The notes below the pieces were generated by a model. The model was given only the letters and a program-made list of their open reading frames with translations. It ran no database searches and had not been told where the DNA came from. From contig CAZBPZ010000034.1 in NCBI GenBank assembly GCA_964493955.1, positions 1 to 17,643 of the forward strand: a stretch of 17,643 nucleotides of DNA, read 5' to 3'. The translations under genes were made by a program, and so were the position numbers. The stretch is from CAZBPZ01 sp964493955 (GTDB lineage Bacteria; Chloroflexota; Dehalococcoidia; Dehalococcoidales; Fen-1064). Below are positions 1 to 6,789 of this stretch, piece after piece (position 1 is the first letter of the stretch; every line of letters begins with the position of its first letter).

Positions 1-80
1 GCACCCTGCTGCTACGGGACCTCTACCCCCCGGACGAAGACGGCGACTACCGCCTGCACACGCCGGGGCTGAGCCGGTGA
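1..80 (+). CDS. C-terminal end of an unidentified protein (partial)
   Basis: An open frame runs from the window edge (first full codon at base 3) to a TGA at 78-80. It encodes the last 25 residues of a protein, rich in Asp, Leu and Arg, with no recognisable motif. Codon usage (G/C in third positions) matches the neighbouring genes, and a clear promoter follows downstream, so this is probably the 3' end of a real gene. The product cannot be named from 25 residues. Confidence 0.5.
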   Translation, partial: TLLLRDLYPPDEDGDYRLHTPGLSR

Positions 81-146
81 GGGGGGAAGAGGCAAGTCCA
101 GCCGGCCACACCGGGCAGGAGGTTCCCCGCAAAGACCACCGCACCG

Positions 147-160
147 GGCAAGTACTTGCC
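147..160. promoter_or_regulatory. Perfect 14-bp palindrome overlapping a -35 box (candidate operator)
   Basis: GGCAAGTACTTGCC is its own reverse complement over all 14 bases. Its right half shares five bases with the -35 element TTGCCA (156-161) of the promoter driving the Lin0512/ilvE/plsY cluster. A dimeric repressor bound here would block RNA polymerase. The palindrome is seen directly; the operator role is inference, and no regulator gene lies nearby in the window. Confidence 0.5.
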
Positions 161-184
161 ACCCTTCCCTGCGTCGCCTATAAT
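156..184 (+). promoter_or_regulatory. Sigma-70-type promoter of the Lin0512-ilvE-plsY cluster
   Basis: The -35 element TTGCCA (156-161, 5/6 matches) and the -10 element TATAAT (179-184, 6/6) are separated by exactly 17 bp. Transcription would start near 191, giving a leader of about 20 nt before the GTG at 211. The leader contains the strong ribosome-binding sequence AAAGGAGG at 197-204, six bases from the start codon. Confidence 0.8.
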
Positions 185-210
185 CAAGCCATTATGAAAG
201 GAGGCCGCCG

Positions 211-594
211 GTGGACCAGAAGCGTTTTGTCATAGAAATGGGTACAGGGATAGACCAGCACGGCCAGAGCGCCACCGAGGCCGCCACCCGGGCCGTGAAG
301 GACGCCGTTGCCCGCGTCTGCCTCATCGGCCTGCTGGAGATGGTGGAGCTGCGGGACGCGGAGGCCATGCTGGTGGACGTGCTGGTGGCCTGCCCCCGCC
401 CCCGGGAGGTGGATACCGCCGCCGTCCTCGAAGCCCTGCCCTTCGGCCGCAAGACCATCCGGGTGGTGGAGGGCGGCATGGTCGTCCACGGGCACCGGGC
501 CGAAAGCCTGGGCGACCGCTCCGACGAGATACTGGTGGCCAATGCCGCCGTGACCGTCTCGCTCGACATGGACAGGACCACCATCCGGCCCTGA
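211..594 (+). CDS. Lin0512 family protein, function unknown
   Basis: A 127-residue protein resembling the small conserved Lin0512 family. Recognisable signatures are the N-terminal GIDQHGQ (residues 13-19), LPFG (76-79) and EGGMVVHGH (87-95). The length is typical and no signal peptide or membrane segment is visible. The start is GTG at 211, chosen because AAAGGAGG ends six bases upstream and a near-consensus promoter lies just before it. It is the first gene of a probable operon with a branched-chain aminotransferase (30-base gap) and plsY, which may hint at a metabolic role, but no biochemical function is established for the family that I know of. Family assignment is fairly sure; function is unknown. 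Confidence 0.8.
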   Translation: MDQKRFVIEMGTGIDQHGQSATEAATRAVKDAVARVCLIGLLEMVELRDAEAMLVDVLVACPRPREVDTAAVLEALPFGRKTIRVVEGGMVVHGHRAESLGDRSDEILVANAAVTVSLDMDRTTIRP

Positions 595-624
595 CCACCA
601 CAGCACAGAGAGGAGAGCTCCAAG

Positions 625-1533
625 ATGCCGTCCTACTGCTACCTGCAGGGAAATATAGTGCCGCTGGAAGACGCCAGGCTGAGCGTCATGACCAACTTCA
701 TGCACTACGGCACCGGTGTCTTCGAGGGTATCCGCGGTAACTGGAACGAGGCACAGCAGCAGCTCTACCTCTTCCGCCTCAAGGAGCACTACCAGCGCCT
801 GCTGGACGGCTGCCACCTGCTGGACATCAGGCTACCGCACTCCCTGGATGACCTCTGCCGTATCACCCTGGAGGTGGTGGCAAAGTGTGGCTTCAGGGAG
901 GACGTTTACGTGCGCCCGCTGGCCTACAAGAGCACCGAGGCAATGGGGGTGCGCCTGCACGACCTTGAGGCCGACTTCCTGGTGTTCGCCTTCCCCTGGG
1001 GCCGCTACCTGGATACCGACCGTGCCCGCTGCTGCGTGTCATCGTGGCGGTTCCCCACCCAGGTGCCCCGCGCCAAGCTGACCGGCCTCTACGTGACCAA
1101 CGCCTTCGCCAAGACCGAGGCCGTGGCCAGCGGGTTTGACGAGGCCATCATGCTCAACCCGGCCGGCTACGTGGTGGAGGGCAGCGGCGAGAACCTTTTC
1201 CTTGTCATCGGCGGCCGGCTCATCACCCCGCCCGTCTCGGACGGCATCCTGGTGGGGATTACCCGCAACACCGTCATTGAGCTGGCCCGGGCCGAACTGG
1301 GAATAGAGACGGTGGAACGGCATATCGAGCGGGCGGAGCTCTACACTGCCGACGAGTGCTTTCTCACCGGCACGGCGGCCCACGTCACCCCGGTGGCCGA
1401 GGTTGACCGCCGCCTCATCGGCGGGGGAAAAATCGGCCCGGTGACCGCCAACCTGCAGCGCCTCTACCACGACGTTATCCTGGGCAACAACCCCGGGTAC
1501 CGGCACTGGTGCACGCCGGTCTATGAAAAGTAA
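625..1533 (+). CDS. ilvE: Branched-chain-amino-acid aminotransferase (class IV PLP enzyme)
   Basis: Catalyses the reversible PLP-dependent transfer of an amino group between glutamate and the keto acids of Val, Leu and Ile, in the cytoplasm. At 302 residues it matches the usual size of about 300. Fold-type IV signatures are present: the N-terminal MHYGTGVFEGIR (26-37), RAKLTGLYVTNAF with the probable PLP lysine K151, DEAIMLNPAGYVVEGSGEN (172-190) with E185 in the EGSGEN motif, and a GITRNTV-type segment. The ATG at 625 is preceded by AGGAG at 611-615. It lies 30 bases after the Lin0512 gene and 18 bases before plsY, so probably in one transcript. D-amino acid transaminase or ADC lyase belong to the same fold, but the EGSGENLF context and length favour IlvE. 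Confidence 0.9.
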   Translation: MPSYCYLQGNIVPLEDARLSVMTNFMHYGTGVFEGIRGNWNEAQQQLYLFRLKEHYQRLLDGCHLLDIRLPHSLDDLCRITLEVVAKCGFREDVYVRPLAYKSTEAMGVRLHDLEADFLVFAFPWGRYLDTDRARCCVSSWRFPTQVPRAKLTGLYVTNAFAKTEAVASGFDEAIMLNPAGYVVEGSGENLFLVIGGRLITPPVSDGILVGITRNTVIELARAELGIETVERHIERAELYTADECFLTGTAAHVTPVAEVDRRLIGGGKIGPVTANLQRLYHDVILGNNPGYRHWCTPVYEK

Positions 1534-1551
1534 GGTGTATCCGGACGGGCC

Positions 1552-2187
1552 ATGATAGTAAATCCGTTTGTCAGCAGCCTGGTAGCCTTCCTGCTGGGCT
1601 ACCTGCTCGGCTCAATTCCCAGCGCCTACATTGCGGCGCGCCGGGTGCTCGGCCAGGACATCCGCCAGCTCGGCGGCGGCAATATCGGCGGCCTCAACAC
1701 CTTCCGCGAGGTGGGCCGGGCCTACGGCATCGCCGTTACCCTGGCCGATATTGCCAAGGGGGCCGCGGCGGTGGCCATTGCCCGCTGGGGGCTGAACCTT
1801 GAGCCGTCCTACGTTTACCTGGCGGCCGGGGCCGCGGTGGTGGGGCACAACTGGATGGTGTGGCTGCGGTTCAGCGGCGGCAAGGGCATGGGGGCCACGG
1901 TGGGAGCGCTGGCGGTGCTGATGCCGGCCTTCGGCTACACGGCCGGACTGGGCATACTGGGGGCCATCCTGGTGGTGCCGCTGCTGCTGACACGGAACGT
2001 GGCACTTTCGATGGGCATCGGGCTGGTGGCGCTGCCCTTTATTGCCTGGCGTACCGGGCCCCACTCCGGGATGATGGTGGCCTGGGCGGTGGCGGTGGGG
2101 CTGCTGATAGCCGCCAAGTTCGCGCCGGTGGCGCTGGCCTCTATCAGGAAGTCAAGGAGCCTGGCCGACTTCATCCGGGGGGACTGA
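1552..2187 (+). CDS. plsY: Glycerol-3-phosphate acyltransferase PlsY (membrane)
   Basis: PlsY transfers an acyl group from acyl-phosphate to glycerol-3-phosphate, giving lysophosphatidic acid, the first membrane step of phospholipid synthesis. The 211-residue protein is strongly hydrophobic with several predicted membrane helices. It carries the three PlsY signatures: LLGSIPSAYI near 18-27, GGGNIGGLN (41-49; family form GSGNxGxxN) and GHNWMVWLRFSGGKGMGAT (98-116; family form GHxxPxxLxFKGGKGVAT). Departures such as the Ser before GGKG suggest a divergent branch. It follows ilvE after 18 bases with a weak ribosome-binding site. Its last 17 bases overlap the end of the convergent aldolase-like gene. 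Confidence 0.88.
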   Translation: MIVNPFVSSLVAFLLGYLLGSIPSAYIAARRVLGQDIRQLGGGNIGGLNTFREVGRAYGIAVTLADIAKGAAAVAIARWGLNLEPSYVYLAAGAAVVGHNWMVWLRFSGGKGMGATVGALAVLMPAFGYTAGLGILGAILVVPLLLTRNVALSMGIGLVALPFIAWRTGPHSGMMVAWAVAVGLLIAAKFAPVALASIRKSRSLADFIRGD

Positions 2188-2737
2188 CAGCCGGCAGCGC
2201 CTTGAGGAGATAGTTCACCTGGCTGCACTCCTCAAGGATGGTGGTGAGGTTGTAGGCTTCCTCCAGCAACTGCCCGATGGCAAAGCTGCCGTGGCCGTGT
2301 ACCACCACCACACGGCTACGCTGCAGGGCGAGGGCAATCTGCTCGGCGAAATCACCCGGTTTGACCGTCAGGTTCCGGCCCAGCACCGGTACCACCCCCA
2401 CCACCGCCAGCGCCTCGGCACAGCTGGGAACAATCTCGGAATCGGTCAGGGAAAGGGCCACGGCGTGGCGCGGGTGGGCGTGCACCACCGCCTGGGCCGG
2501 CGTGAGCCGGTAGATGGCACGGTGGACAGCCAGCTCGGTGGAGGCCAGCGGAGTGGCCCGGTCATTCTTGCTGACGCCCGTCTCAATAAGGTCGGACTCC
2601 TGAATATCACCCAGCATGCAGCCGCGCCGGGTGATGACAAGGCGGTTGCCGAACCGGATGCTCAGGTTGCCGGTATTAGAGGCAACAAGGCCCCGTGTGA
2701 ACAGGTCCCTTCCTACCTTCTGGAACTGAGCTAGCAT
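2171..2737 (-). CDS. Class II aldolase/adducin family protein (fuculose-phosphate aldolase-like)
   Basis: A 188-residue single-domain protein of the zinc-dependent class II aldolase/adducin family, which includes L-fuculose-1-phosphate and ribulose-5-phosphate-type enzymes. Seen in sequence: phosphate-binding SNTGNLSIR (20-28), the acidic catalytic residue E68 in ASTELAVHRAIY, zinc ligands H86 and H88 in VVHAHP, and a C-terminal HGH (147-149) supplying the third histidine. Length is slightly short compared with the usual 200-220. Substrate cannot be told from sequence; methylthioribulose-phosphate dehydratase-like or sugar-phosphate aldolase roles are both possible. The ATG at 2737 has a poor ribosome-binding site. 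The 3' end overlaps convergent plsY by 17 bp. Confidence 0.85.
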   Translation of the reverse strand: MLAQFQKVGRDLFTRGLVASNTGNLSIRFGNRLVITRRGCMLGDIQESDLIETGVSKNDRATPLASTELAVHRAIYRLTPAQAVVHAHPRHAVALSLTDSEIVPSCAEALAVVGVVPVLGRNLTVKPGDFAEQIALALQRSRVVVVHGHGSFAIGQLLEEAYNLTTILEECSQVNYLLKALPAVSPPG

Positions 2738-2778
2738 CCCAACAACCTAAAGCCTGCCCTTCCGCGGCCAACTGTGAA

Positions 2779-2796
2779 AGCGGGCAACACCCCGCT
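2779..2796 (-). terminator. Weak hairpin downstream of rpsT
   Basis: AGCGGG and CCCGCT (arms 2779-2784 and 2791-2796) form a 6-bp GC-rich stem with a 6-base loop. Read on the minus strand it is followed by only three T before a C, so it is a poor intrinsic terminator. It lies about 50 bases after the rpsT stop and could end the rsh-rpsT transcript. Alternatively it could sit at the 5' end of the aldolase mRNA. Confidence 0.3.
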
Positions 2797-2799
2797 GAC

Positions 2800-2829
2800 A
2801 TGTAACAACAGGCGGAGGGCGCTTGTCAA
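2800..2829 (-). promoter_or_regulatory. Candidate promoter of the aldolase-like gene
   Basis: On the minus strand a perfect -35 hexamer TTGACA (2829-2824) is followed after 18 bases by TTACAT (2805-2800), a weak -10 with 3/6 matches. It lies just after the rpsT stop and about 60 bases before the aldolase ATG. The -35 is convincing; the -10 is not. Confidence 0.4.
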
Positions 2830-2846
2830 ACCGCCCCGGCCACCGG

Positions 2847-3125
2847 TCAGGATGCTGCGGCCTTAAGCGCCTCGCTCAGCTTCCTGGTAAGGCGGGACTT
2901 ACGCCGGGCGGCGTTGTTGGCGTGGATTATCCCCTTCTGCGCCGCCTTGTCAAGGGCGCTCACCGCCGCCAGCACGGCCTGCTGGGCGGCCTCAAGGTCA
3001 CCGGCGGCAATCAGGCGGTTGGCCCGGGCCACAAACGTGCGGCACCGGGTACGCACTGCCTTGTTGCGCAGACGCCGGCGGGCATCAACTCGCACCTGCC
3101 TCTTGGCTGTTCTGGAAATCGGCAA
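2847..3125 (-). CDS. rpsT: 30S ribosomal protein S20
   Basis: A 92-residue, very basic, Ala-rich helical protein matching bacterial S20, a primary 16S rRNA-binding protein of the small subunit. Family signatures are the N-terminal MPISRTAKRQVRVDARRRLR and the C-terminal LDKAAQKGIIHANNAARRKS region (58-77), ending in an Ala-rich tail. The start codon is TTG at 3125: it has an excellent AGGAGG (3137-3132) six bases upstream, no in-frame ATG lies above it before a stop, and the resulting MPxx N-terminus is what S20 proteins have. E. coli rpsT also starts with UUG. The gene lies 46 bases downstream of rsh in the same direction, with a possible own promoter at the rsh stop. Confidence 0.95.
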   Translation of the reverse strand: MPISRTAKRQVRVDARRRLRNKAVRTRCRTFVARANRLIAAGDLEAAQQAVLAAVSALDKAAQKGIIHANNAARRKSRLTRKLSEALKAAAS

Positions 3126-3145
3126 TCGGGTCCTCCTCAGGCAAT

Positions 3146-3175
3146 ATCATCCGGCATGGGGCGGCCCCCAGTCAA
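3146..3175 (-). promoter_or_regulatory. Candidate rpsT promoter overlapping the rsh stop codon
   Basis: Minus-strand TTGACT (3175-3170, 5/6) and GATGAT (3151-3146, 4/6) are spaced by 18 bp. The -35 includes the rsh stop codon. Transcription would begin near 3139, immediately before the rpsT ribosome-binding site, giving a leader of about 14 nt. This would let S20 be made independently of rsh. Confidence 0.4.
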
Positions 3176-5364
3176 GTCACCCGGCCACGGCGCGACGGCG
3201 CACCCTCAATCTGCCGGGTGACCCCGGTGACACCCCGCACCCGCTCAATCCGGCCGAGCACGCGGGTAAGCTGCGCCAGGTCACCAATCTCAAGGGTCAG
3301 CACCATTGATGTCGTCTGGTCCTCGTTGTTCGTCAGGTTCACGGCGGCGATGTTTATCTTCTCGTCGGCCACGGCCGAGCTGATGTCTCGCATCAGCCCC
3401 ACCCGGTCCCAGGCCTCCACCAGCACCTTCACCGGGTAGAGCAAATCACTCCGGCCCCAGTCCACCGGCACGAGGCGCTCCTTCTCTTCCTCGTTGAGGA
3501 TGTTGGTGCAGTCCTTGCGGTGCACGGTCACGCCCCGGCTGCGCGTGATATAGCCAATAATATCATCCCCGGGGACGGGGTGGCAGCAGCCGGCCAGCTG
3601 GGTAAGCATGTCGCCCGCCCCCAGCACCTTAATGCCAGAGCTGGGGCGGCGCGGCGGGGCGGCCGCCCCCGGCTGGGGCGCCGGCACCGCCTCTTCCTGT
3701 GCCAGCCGGGCTGCTATCTGGTGGGTGGTTATCCCCCCGTAGCCGATGGTGTTGTAGAAATCGTCAAGGTTCTCATACTTGAAGAGGGCGGCCAGCCGGT
3801 TACGCTCGCTGAACTTGATACCGAGCTGGCGCATCATCTTCTCCAGCAGCTCACGGCCGCGCTCCACGTTCTCGGTGCGCTCGCGCTTCTTGAACCACTG
3901 GCGGATTTTCTCCTTGGCATGCGAAGTCCGCACGAAGCCAAGGCTGGAGTTCAGCCAATCACGGCTGGGGCCGCGGTCCGTGCGGCTGGTGAGTATCTGG
4001 ACAATGTCACCGTTGTTGAGCTGGTAGTTAAGGGGCACGAGGCGGCCGTTCACCTTGGCGCCGATGCAGCGGTGCCCCAGGTCGGTGTGGATGCGGTAGG
4101 CGAAGTCTATCGGCGTGGAGCCCTTGGGCAGGTCTTTTATCTCGCCGCGCGGCGTGTAGACGAAGACCTGGTCACTGAAGACATCCGTCCGGACGGACTC
4201 CAGGAACTCCTCGGCGCCGCGCAGCTCACGGTGCCACTCGATGAGCTGCCGCAGCCAGGCCACTCCCTCCTCGAAGCCATCGTCGGCGGCGGCCCCTTCC
4301 TTGTACTTCCAGTGCACGGCCACGCCGTACTCGGCAATGTGGTGCATCTGACGGGTGCGTATCTGCACCTCGAGCGGCGTGGTACCGCGGCACATCACGG
4401 TGGTATGGAGCGACTGGTAGCCATTGGGCTTAGGGTTGGCGATGTAGTCATTGAACTGCTCCGGCAGGGGGTGCCAGAGGTTATGGACAATACCCAGGGC
4501 GCTGTAGCACTCCGGCACGGTCTCCACCAGGACGCGTACCGCCAGCAGGTCGTAAATATCGTCGAAATCCTTCCCCATGGCGGCGTAGCGCTCCATCTTC
4601 TGGTAAATGCTGTAGATGTGCTTGGGCCGCCCGAAGACCTCCGCCCTCAGCCCCACCCGGTCGAACTCGGCCTCAAGCTGGCGGGTAATCTCCCCGATGA
4701 GGCGCTCGCGGGTGGCGCGCTTGGCGGCCAGGAGCCGGGCAATACGCCGGTAGGCCTCCGGCTCCAGGTACCTGAAGCAGAGGTCCTCGAGCTGCCACTT
4801 CAGCTCCCAGATACCCAGGCGGTGGGCCAGGGGGGCGTATATCTCCAGTGTCTCGGCCGCTATCTGCCGCTGCTTGGCCGGCTCGAGGGCGTCGAGGGTG
4901 CGCATGTTGTGCAGCCGGTCGGCCAGCTTGATGAAGACCACGCGCAGGTCCTCGGCCATGGCCACCAGCATCTTGCGCAGGTTTTCCGCCTGCTGCTGCG
5001 AGAGAGTGGGGTCAGCCATCAGGGCAGGCCCCTCGGTTGCCTGGCGCGACAGCTTCCCCAGCTTGGTCGTGGCCTCAACCAGGCGGGCTATCTCCGGGCC
5101 GAACCGGGCCTCTATCTCCTTCGAGGGTATATCGCAGTTCTCGGTGACATCGTGCAGCAGGGCGGCCGCCAGGGCGCTGGCGTCAAGCTCCAGCTCGGCC
5201 AGTATCATCGCCGTCTGGAGAGGGTGCTCTATGTACGGGTCGCCGGACTTGCGCATCTGGCCCTGGTGGGCCTGGCTGGCAAAGGCATAGGCGTCCTCCA
5301 CCACCGCCAGTCTGGCGGGTGGCAGGTACTGCCGCGCCCTCTCCAGTAGCTCTTCAACAACCAC
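3172..5364 (-). CDS. RelA/SpoT homologue, bifunctional-type (p)ppGpp synthetase/hydrolase
   Basis: Makes and probably degrades (p)ppGpp, the stringent-response alarmone. The 730-residue length and full domain order fit a long RSH: HD hydrolase domain (about 25-155; H47, H71-D72, N153), synthetase domain (about 235-355; RPKHIYSIYQKM 247-258, YDLLAVRV with D272, LEVQIRT with E332), TGS (about 395-458), helical region, zinc-finger-like segment with C593, C594, H595 and C619, and ACT domain (about 650-720). HD residues are retained, unlike synthetase-only RelA, but the usual acidic ED pair reads E75-N76. The start is GTG at 5364; an in-frame stop lies 9 codons upstream and the ribosome-binding site is poor. 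It is divergent from hisS and followed by rpsT after 46 bases. The linker at 555-577 is rich in Pro and Ala. Confidence 0.93.
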   Translation of the reverse strand: MVVEELLERARQYLPPARLAVVEDAYAFASQAHQGQMRKSGDPYIEHPLQTAMILAELELDASALAAALLHDVTENCDIPSKEIEARFGPEIARLVEATTKLGKLSRQATEGPALMADPTLSQQQAENLRKMLVAMAEDLRVVFIKLADRLHNMRTLDALEPAKQRQIAAETLEIYAPLAHRLGIWELKWQLEDLCFRYLEPEAYRRIARLLAAKRATRERLIGEITRQLEAEFDRVGLRAEVFGRPKHIYSIYQKMERYAAMGKDFDDIYDLLAVRVLVETVPECYSALGIVHNLWHPLPEQFNDYIANPKPNGYQSLHTTVMCRGTTPLEVQIRTRQMHHIAEYGVAVHWKYKEGAAADDGFEEGVAWLRQLIEWHRELRGAEEFLESVRTDVFSDQVFVYTPRGEIKDLPKGSTPIDFAYRIHTDLGHRCIGAKVNGRLVPLNYQLNNGDIVQILTSRTDRGPSRDWLNSSLGFVRTSHAKEKIRQWFKKRERTENVERGRELLEKMMRQLGIKFSERNRLAALFKYENLDDFYNTIGYGGITTHQIAARLAQEEAVPAPQPGAAAPPRRPSSGIKVLGAGDMLTQLAGCCHPVPGDDIIGYITRSRGVTVHRKDCTNILNEEEKERLVPVDWGRSDLLYPVKVLVEAWDRVGLMRDISSAVADEKINIAAVNLTNNEDQTTSMVLTLEIGDLAQLTRVLGRIERVRGVTGVTRQIEGAPSRRGRVT

Positions 5365-5400
5365 CGCAGCCCCCGAAAGCCTGCGCCTTCACTCACTGTC

Positions 5401-5430
5401 AGTATAGCCCAGGACAGACCGCAACACCAA
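5401..5430 (-). promoter_or_regulatory. Candidate rsh promoter
   Basis: Minus-strand TTGGTG (5430-5425, 3/6) and TATACT (5406-5401, 5/6) are spaced by 18 bp. The transcript would begin near 5394, about 30 nt before the GTG start of rsh. The -35 overlaps the first copy of a 10-bp direct repeat. Confidence 0.5.
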
Positions 5431-5458
5431 GCCGGCGCCCCTCCTTTACAAGCCGGCG
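5428..5458. repeat. Two 10-bp direct repeats, 21 bp apart, between divergent rsh and hisS promoters
   Basis: CAAGCCGGCG occurs at 5428-5437 and again at 5449-5458, identical over all ten bases and each containing the palindrome GCCGGC. The 21-bp period equals two helical turns, so the copies face the same side of the DNA. One copy overlaps the rsh -35 and the other the hisS -35. A shared regulator-binding site is plausible but inferred. Confidence 0.5.
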
Positions 5459-5474
5459 GGCGATGGGCTATCCT
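5445..5474 (+). promoter_or_regulatory. Candidate hisS promoter
   Basis: TTTACA (5445-5450, 5/6) and TATCCT (5469-5474, 4/6) are spaced by 18 bp. The start point near 5481 leaves a leader of about 20 nt carrying GGAGAG (5490-5495) before the GTG at 5501. There is no room for a T-box leader. Confidence 0.5.
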
Positions 5475-5500
5475 GCAAGGGAAACAGCCGGAGAGACGGC

Positions 5501-6757
5501 GTGTACCGCGCACCAAGAGGCACCAGCGACATCCTGCCACAGGACCAGCCCTTCTGGCGCTACGTCGAGGCGAGGGCGGCCGATACCTGCCGTCTCTACG
5601 GGTACCGGCGCCTTGACCCGCCGGTATTCGAGGACGCGGGGCTCTTCCGGCGCGGCGTGGGCGAGGGTACCGACATCGTGGAAAAGGAGATGTACGTCTT
5701 CCTGGACCGCGGTGGCAATAGCCTGGCGCTACGGCCCGAGGGCACCGCCTCCGTCTGCCGCGCCTACCTGGAGCACGGGATGCACCACCAGCCCCGGCCG
5801 GTCAAGCTCTACTACATCGGCCCCGCCTTCCGCTACGAGCGCCCCCAGGCGGGCCGCTACCGCCAGCACCACCAGTTCGGCGTTGAAGCCCTGGGCGACG
5901 CCGACCCGGCCCTGGACGCCGAGGTGATTGACATGGCGCGCCAGTTTTTCGTCAGCCTCGGGCTGGGTGACACCAGCATCATCCTCAACAGCATCGGCTG
6001 CCGCCAGTGCCGCCCGGCCTACCTGGAGGCACTGCGGGCCTACTACGCCCCGCGGGCCCGGGAAGTCTGCGCCGACTGCCAGGTGAGGCTCCGGAAGAAC
6101 CCGCTGCGGCTGCTGGACTGCAAGACCCCCGGCTGCCAGCCGGTGGCTGAGGCCGCCCCGAAGAGCGCCGACCACCTCTGCCCCGACTGCGCCGCCCACT
6201 TTACCGCCCTGAAGCAGTACCTGGAAGGCCTGCAAATCCCCTACGAAGAAGACCACCGCCTCGTCCGGGGGCTGGACTACTATACCCGCACCGTCTTCGA
6301 GGTGCAGTCCGGCGAGGCCGGCCGCCAGAGTGCCCTCGGTGGCGGCGGCCGCTACGATGACCTGATAGCCGAGCTGGGCGGCCCGCCCACCCCCGGCATC
6401 GGCTTCGCCACCGGCCTGGAGCGCATCGTGGCCGGGCTGAAAAAGCAGGCCGTGCCGGTACCCGCCGAACCGGCCCCGCAGCTCTTCATCGCCCACATCG
6501 GGGCAGAGGCCGCCGTGGCCGCCCTGAAGCTGGGCGCCACCCTGCGCCGCGCCGGTACGGCCGTCATCGTGGCCACCGGCGGCCGCAGCCTCAAGGCGCA
6601 GCTCCGGCAGGCCAACAACCTCGGCATAGACCACGTTGCCATCATCGGCGAGGACGAGGTCAGGGCCGGCACGGTAACCCTGCGCCGGATGGCGGCCTCA
6701 GAGCAGGAGACCGTGCCGGTGGGACGGCTGCTGGAGCTCCTGCGGGCCCCTCTCTAA
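5501..6757 (+). CDS. hisS: Histidyl-tRNA synthetase
   Basis: Class II aminoacyl-tRNA synthetase that charges tRNA-His. The 418-residue length is normal. Motif 2 lies around 106-129 (YIGPAFRYERPQAGRYRQ), the His-specific motifs are LVRGLDYYTRTVFE (254-267) and ALGGGGRYDD (278-287), motif 3 is GIGFATGLER (299-308), and the C-terminal anticodon-binding domain follows from about 325. The start is GTG at 5501, with GGAGAG five bases upstream and the standard N-terminus (RAPRGTSDILP). The insertion domain (165-232) holds four cysteine pairs: C167/C170, C190/C193, C207/C212 and C227/C230. The neighbour downstream is gyrB, 161 bases away with a possible promoter of its own. Confidence 0.96.
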   Translation: MYRAPRGTSDILPQDQPFWRYVEARAADTCRLYGYRRLDPPVFEDAGLFRRGVGEGTDIVEKEMYVFLDRGGNSLALRPEGTASVCRAYLEHGMHHQPRPVKLYYIGPAFRYERPQAGRYRQHHQFGVEALGDADPALDAEVIDMARQFFVSLGLGDTSIILNSIGCRQCRPAYLEALRAYYAPRAREVCADCQVRLRKNPLRLLDCKTPGCQPVAEAAPKSADHLCPDCAAHFTALKQYLEGLQIPYEEDHRLVRGLDYYTRTVFEVQSGEAGRQSALGGGGRYDDLIAELGGPPTPGIGFATGLERIVAGLKKQAVPVPAEPAPQLFIAHIGAEAAVAALKLGATLRRAGTAVIVATGGRSLKAQLRQANNLGIDHVAIIGEDEVRAGTVTLRRMAASEQETVPVGRLLELLRAPL

Positions 6758-6780
6758 AACTTCCATTCGCAGGCGGAATG

Positions 6781-6789
6781 TGGTAAAAT
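6781..6789 (+). promoter_or_regulatory. Candidate extended -10 promoter of gyrB
   Basis: TG at 6781-6782, one base, then TAAAAT at 6784-6789 (5/6) form an extended -10 element. No good -35 lies 17 bp upstream, as is common for this class. Transcription near 6796 would give a leader of about 120 nt. In the leader, CGGTTG (6811-6816) can pair with CAACCG (6843-6848). The 161-base hisS-gyrB gap holds nothing else I can support. Confidence 0.4.

Noticed and set aside
3520..5349. 609-codon open frame on the + strand opposite rsh
   Set aside because: Antisense shadow of a GC-rich gene: composition is His/Gly/Leu-rich without domains, while the minus strand encodes a full-length RSH.
5365..5500. 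T-box or attenuator leader for hisS
   Set aside because: The predicted leader is only about 20 nt and no T-box core sequence or terminator hairpin is present.
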